A stretch of DNA of 7,792 nucleotides from an uncultured Oscillospiraceae bacterium (GCA_900553525.1 USDZ01000079.1:1-7792), one strand, 5' to 3'; positions 1 through 5,788 are shown, counted from the first letter of the stretch. Notes: generated by a model from the sequence alone, not told the origin. Made by a program: numbers and translations.

Positions 1-122
1 AAATCGGCAGCTACCGCGGTGTCCGCCACCGTAAAAGCCTGCCGGTGCGGGGACAGCGCTCCAAGACCAATGCCCGCACCCGGAAAGGTCCCCGTAAGAC
101 GATCGCCAACAAGAAGAAGTAA
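1..122 (+). CDS. rpsM: 30S ribosomal protein S13, C-terminal part (5' truncated by the window edge)
   Basis: Only the last 39 complete codons are present; base 3 is the first full codon and TAA at 120-122 is the stop. The visible tail has the S13 signature: YRGVRHRKSLPVRGQRSKTN followed by ARTRKGPRK and a lysine-rich end. S13 sits in the head of the small subunit; this basic tail reaches toward the tRNAs, and the protein contributes to inter-subunit bridges (family knowledge). It is the upstream member of the alpha-operon segment here, 15 nt before rpsK, so the two are almost certainly co-transcribed. The start, promoter and any S4-responsive leader lie outside the window. Confidence 0.97.
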   Translation, partial: IGSYRGVRHRKSLPVRGQRSKTNARTRKGPRKTIANKKK

Positions 123-137
123 GCAGGAGGGATTAGA

Positions 138-548
138 ATGGCTGCTGCCAAGACCACGGCGCGCAAGGGTGCGCCCACCCGCCGCCGCAAGGAACGCAAG
201 AATATCGAGCGTGGCGCCGCGCATATCCAGTCCACGTTCAACAATACCATTGTCACCATTACGGACACACAGGGCAATGCCCTGTCCTGGGCAAGCGCGG
301 GCGAGCTCGGGTTCCGCGGTTCCCGGAAATCCACGCCTTTTGCCGCCCAGACTGCGGCGGAGACCGCGGCCCATGCAGCGATGGAGCATGGGCTGAAGAC
401 AGTGGAAGTATATGTCAAGGGCCCCGGCGCCGGCCGTGAGGCGGCTATCCGCGCCCTGCAGACCGCTGGGCTCGAGGTCACGATGATTAAAGACGTGACC
501 CCGATCCCCCACAACGGATGCCGTCCTCCCAAAAGAAGACGCGTTTAA
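138..548 (+). CDS. rpsK: 30S ribosomal protein S11
   Basis: Complete 136-residue S11, a normal bacterial length. S11 binds 16S rRNA in the platform of the small subunit and, with S7, shapes the E-site/mRNA exit region. Recognisable stretches are HIQSTFNNTIVTITD (about residues 29-43), SAGELGFRGSRKSTPFAAQ (53-71), VKGPGAGRE (93-101) and the C-terminal HNGCRPPKRRRV. The N-terminus is Ala/Lys/Arg-rich, as usual. The ATG at 138 is preceded by AGGAGG at 125-130 with 7 nt spacing, which fixes the start. It lies 15 nt after rpsM and 24 nt before rpsD, as part of one operon. Nothing unusual. Confidence 0.98.
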   Translation: MAAAKTTARKGAPTRRRKERKNIERGAAHIQSTFNNTIVTITDTQGNALSWASAGELGFRGSRKSTPFAAQTAAETAAHAAMEHGLKTVEVYVKGPGAGREAAIRALQTAGLEVTMIKDVTPIPHNGCRPPKRRRV

Positions 549-572
549 CCGACTACAGGAGGTGCAACCAAT

Positions 573-1202
573 ATGGCTAGATATACCGGCCCGGTGTGCA
601 GGCTTTGCCGCCGCGAAGGCCAGAAATTGTTTCTGAAGGGCGAGCGCTGCTATACCAAAAAGTGCTCCGTCGACCGCCGTTCCTATGCCCCTGGGCAGCA
701 CGGCCAGGCGCGCAACCGGAAAGCGTCCGAATACGGCCGTCAGCTGCGGACCAAGCAGTATGCCAAACGGTATTACGGAGTTCTGGAAAACCAGTTCCAT
801 CATTATTTTGAACTGGCGGCTAAAATGCCGGGCGCGCCCGGTGAAAACCTGCTCCGCCTGCTTGAATCCCGTTTGGACAACGTCGTCTATCGCCTCGGTT
901 TCGCGAGTTCCCGCGCTCAGGCCCGCCAGCTCGTGACCCAGGGCCATTTTACTGTGAACGGCCGCAAGGTCAACATCCCCTCCTATCTGACCCGTCCGGG
1001 CCAGGTGGTGGCGGTCAAGGAAGGCAGCCGTTCCCTTGGCAGCCTGAAAGCGATTTTCGAGGCCAACGGATCCCGTCCGGTTCCGAAGTGGTTGGATCTC
1101 AATCGCGAGACCCTCGAGGCTAAGATTGTGGCCGCACCGGCCCGCGAGGACATTGAGCTTCCGATTGAAGAAACCCTCATCGTCGAGCTGTACTCGAAGT
1201 AA
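573..1202 (+). CDS. rpsD: 30S ribosomal protein S4 (four-cysteine, zinc-knuckle form)
   Basis: Complete 209-residue S4, a primary 16S rRNA-binding and assembly-initiating protein of the 30S body; in several bacteria it also represses its own operon by binding mRNA. The N-terminal domain has cysteines at C9, C12, C26 and C31 (C-x2-C-x13-C-x4-C), the 'C+' arrangement known to bind zinc in S4 homologues. It is followed by the conserved RRSYAPGQHG segment. The S4 RNA-binding domain occupies roughly residues 99-163 (SRLDNVVYRLGFASSRAQAR through VNGRKVNIPSY). AGGAGGTG at 557-564, 8 nt before ATG 573, sets the start. The position between rpsK and rpoA is usual for Clostridia, whereas in Bacillus rpsD lies elsewhere. 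Confidence 0.98.
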   Translation: MARYTGPVCRLCRREGQKLFLKGERCYTKKCSVDRRSYAPGQHGQARNRKASEYGRQLRTKQYAKRYYGVLENQFHHYFELAAKMPGAPGENLLRLLESRLDNVVYRLGFASSRAQARQLVTQGHFTVNGRKVNIPSYLTRPGQVVAVKEGSRSLGSLKAIFEANGSRPVPKWLDLNRETLEAKIVAAPAREDIELPIEETLIVELYSK

Positions 1203-1204
1203 GA

Positions 1205-1244
1205 GGCGTCCCCGGTGTATGGCCGGGGCTATTCCGCCCTTTTT
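1205..1244 (+). terminator. Interrupted GC-rich hairpin plus T run after rpsD (possible partial terminator/attenuator)
   Basis: Three bases past the rpsD stop, GGCG (1205-1208) and CCCCGG (1210-1215) pair with CCGGGG (1223-1228) and CGCC (1235-1238). The loop is 7 nt, and there is an asymmetric internal loop of 1 versus 6 nt. Five T residues follow at 1240-1244. The layout resembles a weak intrinsic terminator that could lower rpoA/rplQ expression relative to the ribosomal genes, or an RNA processing/stability element. rpoA has no obvious promoter of its own, so full termination is unlikely. Confidence 0.4.
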
Positions 1245-1271
1245 CCGACTATATATCCGGACATTCCTATC

Positions 1272-1288
1272 CCCGGCGTGCTGCCGGG
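1272..1288 (+). other. Second hairpin in the rpsD-rpoA spacer
   Basis: CCCGGC (1272-1277) and GCCGGG (1283-1288) form a perfect 6-bp stem with a 5-nt loop (GTGCT). It ends 22 nt before the rpoA Shine-Dalgarno at 1311-1317 and is followed, after a gap, by GTTTTTA (1302-1308). It could be a transcript-stability or pausing element. The T run is too distant for a confident terminator call. Confidence 0.35.
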
Positions 1289-1324
1289 AGGGATCTGTTC
1301 CGTTTTTACAAGGAGGGTTTTTGC

Positions 1325-2278
1325 ATGATTGAGATTGAAAAGCCCAGAATCGAAGCTCAGGATCTCGCCGCCAACGGCACCTACGGCAAATTCGTGGTGG
1401 AGCCGCTTGAGAGAGGCTACGGCACTACCCTGGGAAACAGCCTGAGACGCGTGTTACTATCCTCCCTGCCCGGTGTGGCCGTTACTTCGGTGAAAATCGA
1501 TGGGATCCTGCATGAGTTTTCCACCATTGAGGGTGTCAAAGAGGATGTGACCGAGATCATCCTCAATATCAAGGGCCTGACCGCCCGGATCAATGGCGAC
1601 GGTCCCAAGGTCGTATACGTCGAGGCCGAAGGCCCCTGCGAGGTCACGGCGGGTTCGGTCAAATGCGACAGCGAGGTCGAGATTCTCGAACCCGATATGC
1701 ATATCGCTACGCTGGGCGACGGCGCCAAACTGTATATGGAAATCACTCTCGACAAGGGCCGCGGCTATGTCCCGGCTGAGAGGAACAAGCAGCAGATGCA
1801 GCCAGTAATCGGTCTGATTCCGGTGGATTCGATCTATACGCCGGTGCAGAAGGTCAATTACACCGTGGAGAACACTCGTGTCGGCCAGATCACCGACTAT
1901 GACAAGCTGACGCTCGAGGTGTGGACAAACGGCACCATCTCCGCCAAAGAGGCGGTTTCTCTCGGTGCAAAGGTACTCACCGAGCATTTAAACCTGTTTG
2001 TGGATCTGTCCGGAGAGGCTTATGCCGGGGACTCCATCATGGTGGAGAAGGACGATAAGGGCAAGGAAAAGGTTTTGGAAATGACGATCGAGGAACTCGA
2101 CCTGTCGGTCCGCTCCTTTAACTGCCTCAAACGGGCCGGCATCAATACCGTCGAGGATTTGATCAGCAAATCCGAAGAAGATATGATGAAGGTGCGTAAC
2201 TTGGGACGCAAGTCCCTGGAAGAGGTCATCAACAAATTGGCGTCACTGGGCTTTAGCCTGTACGCCGAAGAGGAATAA
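1325..2278 (+). CDS. rpoA: DNA-directed RNA polymerase subunit alpha
   Basis: Complete 317-residue alpha subunit, normal for Bacillota. The N-terminal domain (about 1-230) dimerises and scaffolds beta and beta'; GYGTTLGNSLRRVLLSSLPG (residues 31-50) is its hallmark. An acidic linker (MVEKDDKGKEK) leads to the C-terminal domain (about 248-312), which touches UP elements and activators. Residues matching the E. coli DNA-contact set are present: R263, N266, C267, G294, K296, S297 and E300, within VRSFNCLKRAGI and NLGRKSLEE. AGGAGGG at 1311-1317 with 7 nt spacing selects ATG 1325. The 122-nt spacer from rpsD is the longest inside this operon and carries two hairpins. rplQ follows after about 50 nt. 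Confidence 0.99.
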   Translation: MIEIEKPRIEAQDLAANGTYGKFVVEPLERGYGTTLGNSLRRVLLSSLPGVAVTSVKIDGILHEFSTIEGVKEDVTEIILNIKGLTARINGDGPKVVYVEAEGPCEVTAGSVKCDSEVEILEPDMHIATLGDGAKLYMEITLDKGRGYVPAERNKQQMQPVIGLIPVDSIYTPVQKVNYTVENTRVGQITDYDKLTLEVWTNGTISAKEAVSLGAKVLTEHLNLFVDLSGEAYAGDSIMVEKDDKGKEKVLEMTIEELDLSVRSFNCLKRAGINTVEDLISKSEEDMMKVRNLGRKSLEEVINKLASLGFSLYAEEE

Positions 2279-2314
2279 TGCCGCCGCCCGTTTGACAGGG
2301 CGCAAACCGATGGA

Positions 2315-2321
2315 AAAGGAG
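2315..2321 (+). promoter_or_regulatory. Ribosome binding site that decides the rplQ start
   Basis: AAAGGAG at 2315-2321 is 8 nt upstream of ATG 2330. An in-frame GTG at 2321 overlaps the Shine-Dalgarno itself and therefore cannot be the start, so L17 begins MPGTRKLGR. Confidence 0.8.
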
Positions 2322-2329
2322 TGAATCAC

Positions 2330-2674
2330 ATGCCCGGAACCAGAAAGCTCGGCAGGCCGACGGCCTCCCGTCTGGCGATGCTTAGAGCCATGGTGACCTT
2401 CCTGCTGGAGAAAGGCCGGATTGAGACCACCGTCACCCGTGCCAAGGAAGTCCGGTCCATGACCGAAAAAATGATCACCATTGCCAAGGACCCTACCCTG
2501 GCGAATAAACGTCTCGTGTTCTCGTTTGTCACCAAGGAGAGTGTGTCCAAAAAGCTGTTTGACGAAATCGCCCCCCGATATGCCGACCGCAACGGCGGCT
2601 ATACCCGGATCATCAAGACCGGCGCCCGCCGCGGCGACGCCGCCGAGATGGCGATCATTGAATTGGTAAAATAA
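2330..2674 (+). CDS. rplQ: 50S ribosomal protein L17
   Basis: Complete 114-residue L17, a large-subunit protein near the peptide exit tunnel. The family N-terminus is clear: TRKLGRPTASRLAMLRAMV, then the basic segment IETTVTRAKEVRSMTEKMIT (about residues 30-49). The C-terminus has GYTRIIKTGARRGDAAEMA and ends in ELVK, the usual short bacterial ending. A GTG nine bases upstream would add MNH but overlaps the ribosome site, so ATG 2330 is chosen. It is the last gene of the alpha operon, directly followed by a strong terminator at 2689-2718. Nothing unusual in sequence or length. Confidence 0.97.
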   Translation: MPGTRKLGRPTASRLAMLRAMVTFLLEKGRIETTVTRAKEVRSMTEKMITIAKDPTLANKRLVFSFVTKESVSKKLFDEIAPRYADRNGGYTRIIKTGARRGDAAEMAIIELVK

Positions 2675-2688
2675 AACGGATAGAGACA

Positions 2689-2718
2689 AAAGGCGGAACC
2701 GGGAACGGTTCCGCCTTT
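2689..2718 (+). terminator. Intrinsic terminator of the alpha operon, probably bidirectional
   Basis: AAAGGCGGAACC (2689-2700) and GGTTCCGCCTTT (2707-2718) form a perfect 12-bp stem with a 6-nt loop, 14 nt after the rplQ stop. On the + strand the stem's TTT is followed by GTGTTATGTGTGTT, a broken U tract. On the - strand the stem ends in CCGCCTTTTGTC, giving four T residues. Because a - strand operon converges on this site, the hairpin likely terminates transcription from both sides. Confidence 0.85.
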
Positions 2719-2730
2719 GTGTTATGTGTG

Positions 2731-2891
2731 TTACCCACCGTCGGCATAGTCGATAGGATATTGAGCATCCAAAATTCGCTGTTCCGTTAACGCCTTCACC
2801 GTGCATACATAAATGCGCCTGTTTCGTCGTAATGCAATTCCGTGTTGTCTATAGGGCTTTCTACTTTCACAAAATAATAGTCCTTGCCGGT
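2731..2891 (-). pseudogene. Possible frameshifted remnant of an unrecognised gene
   Basis: On the - strand, starting just after an in-frame TAA (2892-2894), a protein-like reading frame contains YYFVKVESPIDNTELHYD and GAFMYAR before a TGA at 2796-2798. The neighbouring frame continues with RILDAQYPIDYADGG and stops at 2731-2733. Adding one G in the GG at about 2799-2801 would join them into one C-terminal tail of about 54 residues. No start codon with a ribosome site is seen, and the upstream frame is closed. The region is visibly more AT-rich than the flanking genes. I do not recognise the family. It could be a decayed gene, a sequencing indel, or chance. It fills most of the gap between the small ORF at 2949-3134 and the terminator at 2689-2718. 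Confidence 0.3.
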
Positions 2892-2948
2892 TTAGATCGT
2901 GTCAAGAAAGTTTTACAAAAAGGAATGCAGGCCCTGGGTTGCATGAAG

Positions 2949-3134
2949 TCAGCCGGCAATGAAGGCGTCCTGTGTGGCGTTCTCCGGGTGCTCCCTGTTC
3001 ATGTACTTTTTGTTGTCCAACGGGTGACAGCCATATGAAACAGCCGGGCACAGAGCCATATGGGAGCCAATTTCCATCCACTCGCCATGCGGACAGTAGG
3101 CGAGACCGGATGCCGTCGCTTCCGGGAGGGTCAT
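2949..3134 (-). CDS. Small Cys/His-rich protein coupled to the zinc permease gene (unknown function)
   Basis: A 61-residue ORF whose ATG (3134-3132) overlaps the znuB stop codon as ATGA, the classic arrangement for translational coupling. I do not recognise a family. The product is soluble-looking with no membrane segment. It is notable for possible metal ligands: C14-P-H16, H25, C29 and C36-H37 in the middle third, with a polar tail (NKKYMNREHPENATQD). There is no clean Shine-Dalgarno upstream beyond GGGGCGG in the end of znuB, so expression would depend on ribosomes finishing znuB. As the fourth gene of a zinc-importer operon it could bind or buffer zinc, but that is inference from position and composition. 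The alternative is a chance open frame after znuB; codon use and the exact ATGA overlap argue mildly against that. Confidence 0.55.
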   Translation of the reverse strand: MTLPEATASGLAYCPHGEWMEIGSHMALCPAVSYGCHPLDNKKYMNREHPENATQDAFIAG

Positions 3135-3943
3135 TTCGCGCGCCGCCCCATGAAATAGGTGCCGAAGAAGAGAGCTGCCGACACCAGAACAATGGTCGGC
3201 CCGGCCGCCACGGCATTGAGATAGGAGAGGGACAGTCCGAGCAGTCCGGAAAAGAGGGAGAAAATCAGAGCAAGCAACAGGTAGCTCCGCATGCTTCGGG
3301 CTATGTTGCGGGCTGCGGCCGCGGGCAGAATGAGCATGGCGTTGATGAGAAGCAGGCCGACCCACTGGATGGCAAGCATCACCACCACGGCGATAACCAC
3401 GACAAACAGGTTGTCGAACAGCCCCACAGCCAGGCCCTTGCTCCTCGCCAACGGCGCGCTGATACTCACCGCATGGAATTGATTAAAGAAGCAGAGCCAC
3501 AGCGCAGCTACCACCGCGAGGGTGACTCCCAGCACCCACAGTTGTTCCGAAGAGATCGACAGAATGTCCCCGATGAGGAGGCTTTGATAATTCGAAAACC
3601 CACCGCGGGACAGGATAACCAATCCCAGTGCTACTCCGCAGGAAGAAAAGACCCCGATAACGGTATCGGTGGAGGACAGGCGGGAATGGCGGATGCGGTT
3701 CATCAGCAGGGCAAAAACCACCGCGAACAGGACCATCGCCGGACCCGGCTCGGCCAAGCCGAAGATCACCCCGATCCCCACCCCGGTCAGAGCGGAATGT
3801 CCGAGAGCATCGGAAAAAAAGGCCATGCCGTTGTTGACCACCAGGGTGCCGAGCAGGGAAAACAGCGGCATGATAAGCAGCACTGCGATCAGGGCGCGGC
3901 GCATGAAATCGTAATCAAAAAGAGTTAACAGCGCGTCAAGCAC
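3131..3943 (-). CDS. znuB: Metal (zinc-type) ABC transporter permease
   Basis: Membrane permease of the ABC-3 (ZnuB/TroC/AdcB) family, 270 residues from a GTG start. It forms the channel through which the ion delivered by the substrate-binding protein crosses the membrane. Alternating hydrophobic stretches fit about seven or eight transmembrane helices. The family segment near the N-terminus is clear (LGTLVVNNGMAFFSDALGHSALTG, about residues 31-54 of the GTG-started protein), and LLLINAMLILPAAAARNIA near the C-terminus is also typical. The GTG at 3943 is preferred because GGGGAGGAGG lies 6 nt upstream and the resulting N-terminus fits the family; the longer ATG frame at 4012 adds an Arg/Pro-rich run that only shadows znuC. 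The next ATG, at 3904, would cut into the first helix region. Its start overlaps the znuC stop by 8 nt and its stop overlaps the small downstream ORF by 4 nt. Confidence 0.93.
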   Translation of the reverse strand: MLDALLTLFDYDFMRRALIAVLLIMPLFSLLGTLVVNNGMAFFSDALGHSALTGVGIGVIFGLAEPGPAMVLFAVVFALLMNRIRHSRLSSTDTVIGVFSSCGVALGLVILSRGGFSNYQSLLIGDILSISSEQLWVLGVTLAVVAALWLCFFNQFHAVSISAPLARSKGLAVGLFDNLFVVVIAVVVMLAIQWVGLLLINAMLILPAAAARNIARSMRSYLLLALIFSLFSGLLGLSLSYLNAVAAGPTIVLVSAALFFGTYFMGRRAK

Positions 3944-4676
3944 GGCGATCCTCCTCCCCGGAAAAGGCCGCCGCAAAGGCGGGCGTAGCGAACACCTCAT
4001 CGGGCCGGCCACAGGCGAGGACCGTTTTGTCCAGTAAGACCACCCGGTCGGCGGCCCGTCGAACGAAATCCAGGTCGTGGGAGACGAGCAGGATCACCAT
4101 ATCGGCTGTGGCCTTGAGATCTTCGAGCAGGGAGTAGAAATCGCGCAGACCCGCCCGGTCCACGCCGGAAACCGGCTCGTCCAGCACAAGCAGATCGGGC
4201 ATGGGTAGGGTAGCGATTGCCAGAAGTACCCGCTGCAGTTCCCCTCCCGACAGCCGTCCCGCTGGCCGGTTAAGCAGCCCATCCGCCCGAAACCGAGAGA
4301 AATGGTCCCGCAGTTTTCGCTCAATCCGGCGGTTTTTGGGGAGAAAAGCGGGATAGGAGGAGGTAAAGGCCAGAGCCAGATCGTACACCGTCGCCGGGGA
4401 GCCCTGGTCCAGATCCAGGGATTGGGGCACATAGCCGATACGGGGCTTACCCACCGTCGGAACCCCGCCGTGGCCGCTGAAATCGACTTTACCGGTGTGA
4501 GGAAGCTCCCCCAGAATGGCGCGCAGCAGAGTGGATTTTCCTGCCCCATTCCGGCCGATGAGGGCGGTCAACTCTCCACAGTGCGCGTGGAGGCTGACAT
4601 CCCGCAGCAAAACTTCTCCGCCCAACGTGACGCCGATCTGTTCGATTTTTAAACAGTGCAGTCCGCAGTGTTCCAT
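3936..4676 (-). CDS. znuC: Metal (zinc-type) ABC transporter ATP-binding protein
   Basis: A 246-residue ABC ATPase that powers the importer from the cytoplasmic face. All nucleotide-binding motifs are intact: Walker A GRNGAGKST (41-49), Q-loop Q85 in GYVPQ, signature LSGGE (142-146), Walker B LLVLDEP (162-168), D-loop SGVD (170-173) and switch H200 in VSHD. Sequence and position fit the ZnuC/AdcC/MntB group; the metal itself cannot be read from the ATPase. ATG 4676 is chosen because GAAGGCGG lies just upstream and the domain begins shortly after (CLKIEQIGV). An in-frame extension to 4772 would overlap the end of znuA with an Arg-rich, non-family sequence. There are 47 nt between the znuA stop and this start; the stop overlaps znuB. 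Confidence 0.95.
   Translation of the reverse strand: MEHCGLHCLKIEQIGVTLGGEVLLRDVSLHAHCGELTALIGRNGAGKSTLLRAILGELPHTGKVDFSGHGGVPTVGKPRIGYVPQSLDLDQGSPATVYDLALAFTSSYPAFLPKNRRIERKLRDHFSRFRADGLLNRPAGRLSGGELQRVLLAIATLPMPDLLVLDEPVSGVDRAGLRDFYSLLEDLKATADMVILLVSHDLDFVRRAADRVVLLDKTVLACGRPDEVFATPAFAAAFSGEEDRRA
3950..3959 (-). promoter_or_regulatory. Strong ribosome binding site that decides the znuB GTG start
   Basis: On the - strand GGGGAGGAGG is followed by 6 nt (ATCGCC) and then GTG at 3943-3941. It lies inside the last codons of znuC, and no comparable site precedes the other candidate starts. Confidence 0.8.
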
Positions 4677-4723
4677 GCTTTTCCGCCTTCCATGGTCAGA
4701 ATGAGTTGGGACAGCAATAAGAC

Positions 4724-5668
4724 TTACCCGTTTTCGAGCGCGCGCAGATTCGCATCCATGGCGTCCAGCCATCGCTCGGCCGGTTCCACGCCGTCTGCCG
4801 GTTTCACTGCGGTGTCCAGCACCACCGTCCGGCCGGAGGCCGCGTAATCCGCGAGATAGGCGTACTCGGTGGGATACTGCCCGTCGTAGAGCAGCAGCAC
4901 GTCCCGTCCCCGGATCGCGTCCGCTGCTTCAGCCAGATCCCCCGCCGATGCGCCGCTCTCCTCCCCGATGGAAAGCGAGGCCGTCACATGCAGGGACAGA
5001 TCGGCGGCCAGGTACGCCGCCGAGTCGTGAAAGGTCACGCAGTCCAGACCTTCCAGAGTCTCTGCCAGTCGGGCAACGCGGGTTTCCATCTCCCGAATCT
5101 TCGCAAGATAGTCCTCGGCGTTGGCCCGATAAGCCTCCGCGTGGACGGGATCGGCCTCGATCAGCGCGTCTCGCAGATTTTCTACCTGCCGGGCATACCG
5201 GGCGGGACTCATCCAGATGTGTTCATTGACCGTATGAGCGTGCTCCTCTTCGGATTCCTCTCCGTCATGTACATGTTCCGATCCGCGGCTCTCCAGGAGG
5301 AAAACTCCTTGTGAGGTATCCACTATCTGCAGCTCTGGGAGTTGGGACAAGGCGGAAGATAGGAAAGACTCGGCTCCCGCACCGTTTAGGACCAGAAGAT
5401 CCGCCTCTTTGAGGGCAATCATCTCCTCGGGCGAAAGCTGATAATCGTGGAGACATCCGGTTTGGGGCTGTGTCAGACAGGATACCGTTACACCGTCGAC
5501 CCCCCCGGCCACCTGGAGCGCGGCTGTATACATGGGATAAAAGCTCGCCATAACAGCAAAGCCCTCCTCACGCCGGGTTCGGTAATGGCCGAGCAGGGCT
5601 GTGATGCCGATCGACACGGCGGTGATTCCCGCCATAAGCAGCACAACGCCGCCGTAGAGTCGTTTCAT
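4724..5668 (-). CDS. znuA: Metal (zinc-type) ABC transporter substrate-binding protein, cluster A-I
   Basis: A 314-residue extracytoplasmic binding protein of the ZnuA/TroA/AdcA family that captures the metal and hands it to ZnuB. The fold's ligand set appears complete: H74 (in GCLHDYQLSP), H150 (NEHIWMSP), H214 (FHDSAAYL) and D285 (VVLDT). An acidic His-rich loop (about 131-149, with H132, H134, H143 and H145) precedes H150; such loops are typical of zinc rather than manganese proteins. The N-terminus has a hydrophobic segment at 6-27, but no lipobox cysteine follows it, unusual for a Gram-positive binding protein; it may be a signal anchor or be cleaved. C64 and C72 could form a disulfide. 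ATG 5668 is chosen because AAAGGA is 8 nt upstream and an in-frame GTG at 5686 overlaps that site. It is the first gene of the operon. Confidence 0.93.
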   Translation of the reverse strand: MKRLYGGVVLLMAGITAVSIGITALLGHYRTRREEGFAVMASFYPMYTAALQVAGGVDGVTVSCLTQPQTGCLHDYQLSPEEMIALKEADLLVLNGAGAESFLSSALSQLPELQIVDTSQGVFLLESRGSEHVHDGEESEEEHAHTVNEHIWMSPARYARQVENLRDALIEADPVHAEAYRANAEDYLAKIREMETRVARLAETLEGLDCVTFHDSAAYLAADLSLHVTASLSIGEESGASAGDLAEAADAIRGRDVLLLYDGQYPTEYAYLADYAASGRTVVLDTAVKPADGVEPAERWLDAMDANLRALENG

Positions 5669-5676
5669 GAGCCGAT

Positions 5677-5682
5677 TCCTTT
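5677..5682 (-). promoter_or_regulatory. Ribosome binding site that decides the znuA start
   Basis: AAAGGA on the - strand lies 8 nt before ATG 5668. The alternative in-frame GTG (5686-5684) is upstream of and adjacent to this site, so it has no ribosome site of its own. Confidence 0.75.
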
Positions 5683-5686
5683 CCAC

Positions 5687-5707
5687 TATTGCAAACCGTT
5701 TGCAATA
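5687..5707. promoter_or_regulatory. 21-bp perfect palindrome: probable Zur/Fur-family operator of the znu operon
   Basis: TATTGCAAAC (5687-5696), a central C (5697) and GTTTGCAATA (5698-5707) form a perfect 10-1-10 inverted repeat. Fur-family repressors (Fur, Zur, PerR, Mur) bind odd-spaced palindromes of this size, such as 9-1-9 Zur boxes. The palindrome directly abuts the -10 element (5708-5713) and covers the predicted transcription start near 5701, so a bound protein would block RNA polymerase. The adjacent genes are a zinc-type importer, so Zur is the best candidate. The regulator gene is not in the window. Confidence 0.8.
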
Positions 5708-5736
5708 ATCCTATCTCAATCCCCTGTAAAAGTCAA
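5708..5736 (-). promoter_or_regulatory. Sigma-A-type promoter of the znuA-znuC-znuB operon
   Basis: On the - strand: -35 TTGACT (5736-5731), a 17-nt spacer, then -10 TAGGAT (5713-5708). Transcription would start near 5701, giving a leader of about 33 nt before the znuA ATG. The palindromic operator overlaps the start point. Confidence 0.75.
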
Positions 5737-5788
5737 GGGTTCGGGTTAACGCATGGGAAAAGAAGGAAAGAGGTCTCTTGCCGCGGTT

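Noticed and set aside
11..532. 173-codon - strand ORF
   Set aside because: Antisense to rpsM and rpsK; an Arg/Ala-rich artefact of GC-rich ribosomal genes.
1457..1987. 176-codon - strand ORF
   Set aside because: Antisense to rpoA, which is conserved along its whole length; no ribosome site or family features.
2243..2806. 187-codon - strand ORF
   Set aside because: It runs through the terminator and antisense to rplQ, with no domain-like sequence.
2863..2910. TTGACA on the - strand (2906-2901) as a promoter toward the remnant
   Set aside because: No acceptable -10 at 16-18 nt (GACTAT at 17 nt is poor), and no intact gene follows.
2832..3038. 68-codon + strand ORF
   Set aside because: It overlaps the opposite-strand remnant and the small znuB-coupled ORF; no Shine-Dalgarno, no promoter, and the hydrophobic pattern is not convincing.
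3029..3062. Direct repeat AGCCATATG at 3029-3037 and 3054-3062
   Set aside because: Only two 9-bp copies, inside the small coding ORF and reflecting similar codons; no sign of a repeat array or attachment site.
2972..3928. 318-codon + strand ORF
   Set aside because: It lies entirely antisense to znuB; the product is a Gln/His/Asp/Gly-rich hydrophilic string without domains, typical of the complement of a membrane-protein gene.
4302..4652. 116-codon + strand ORF
   Set aside because: Antisense to znuC, whose ATPase motifs are intact; a shadow frame.
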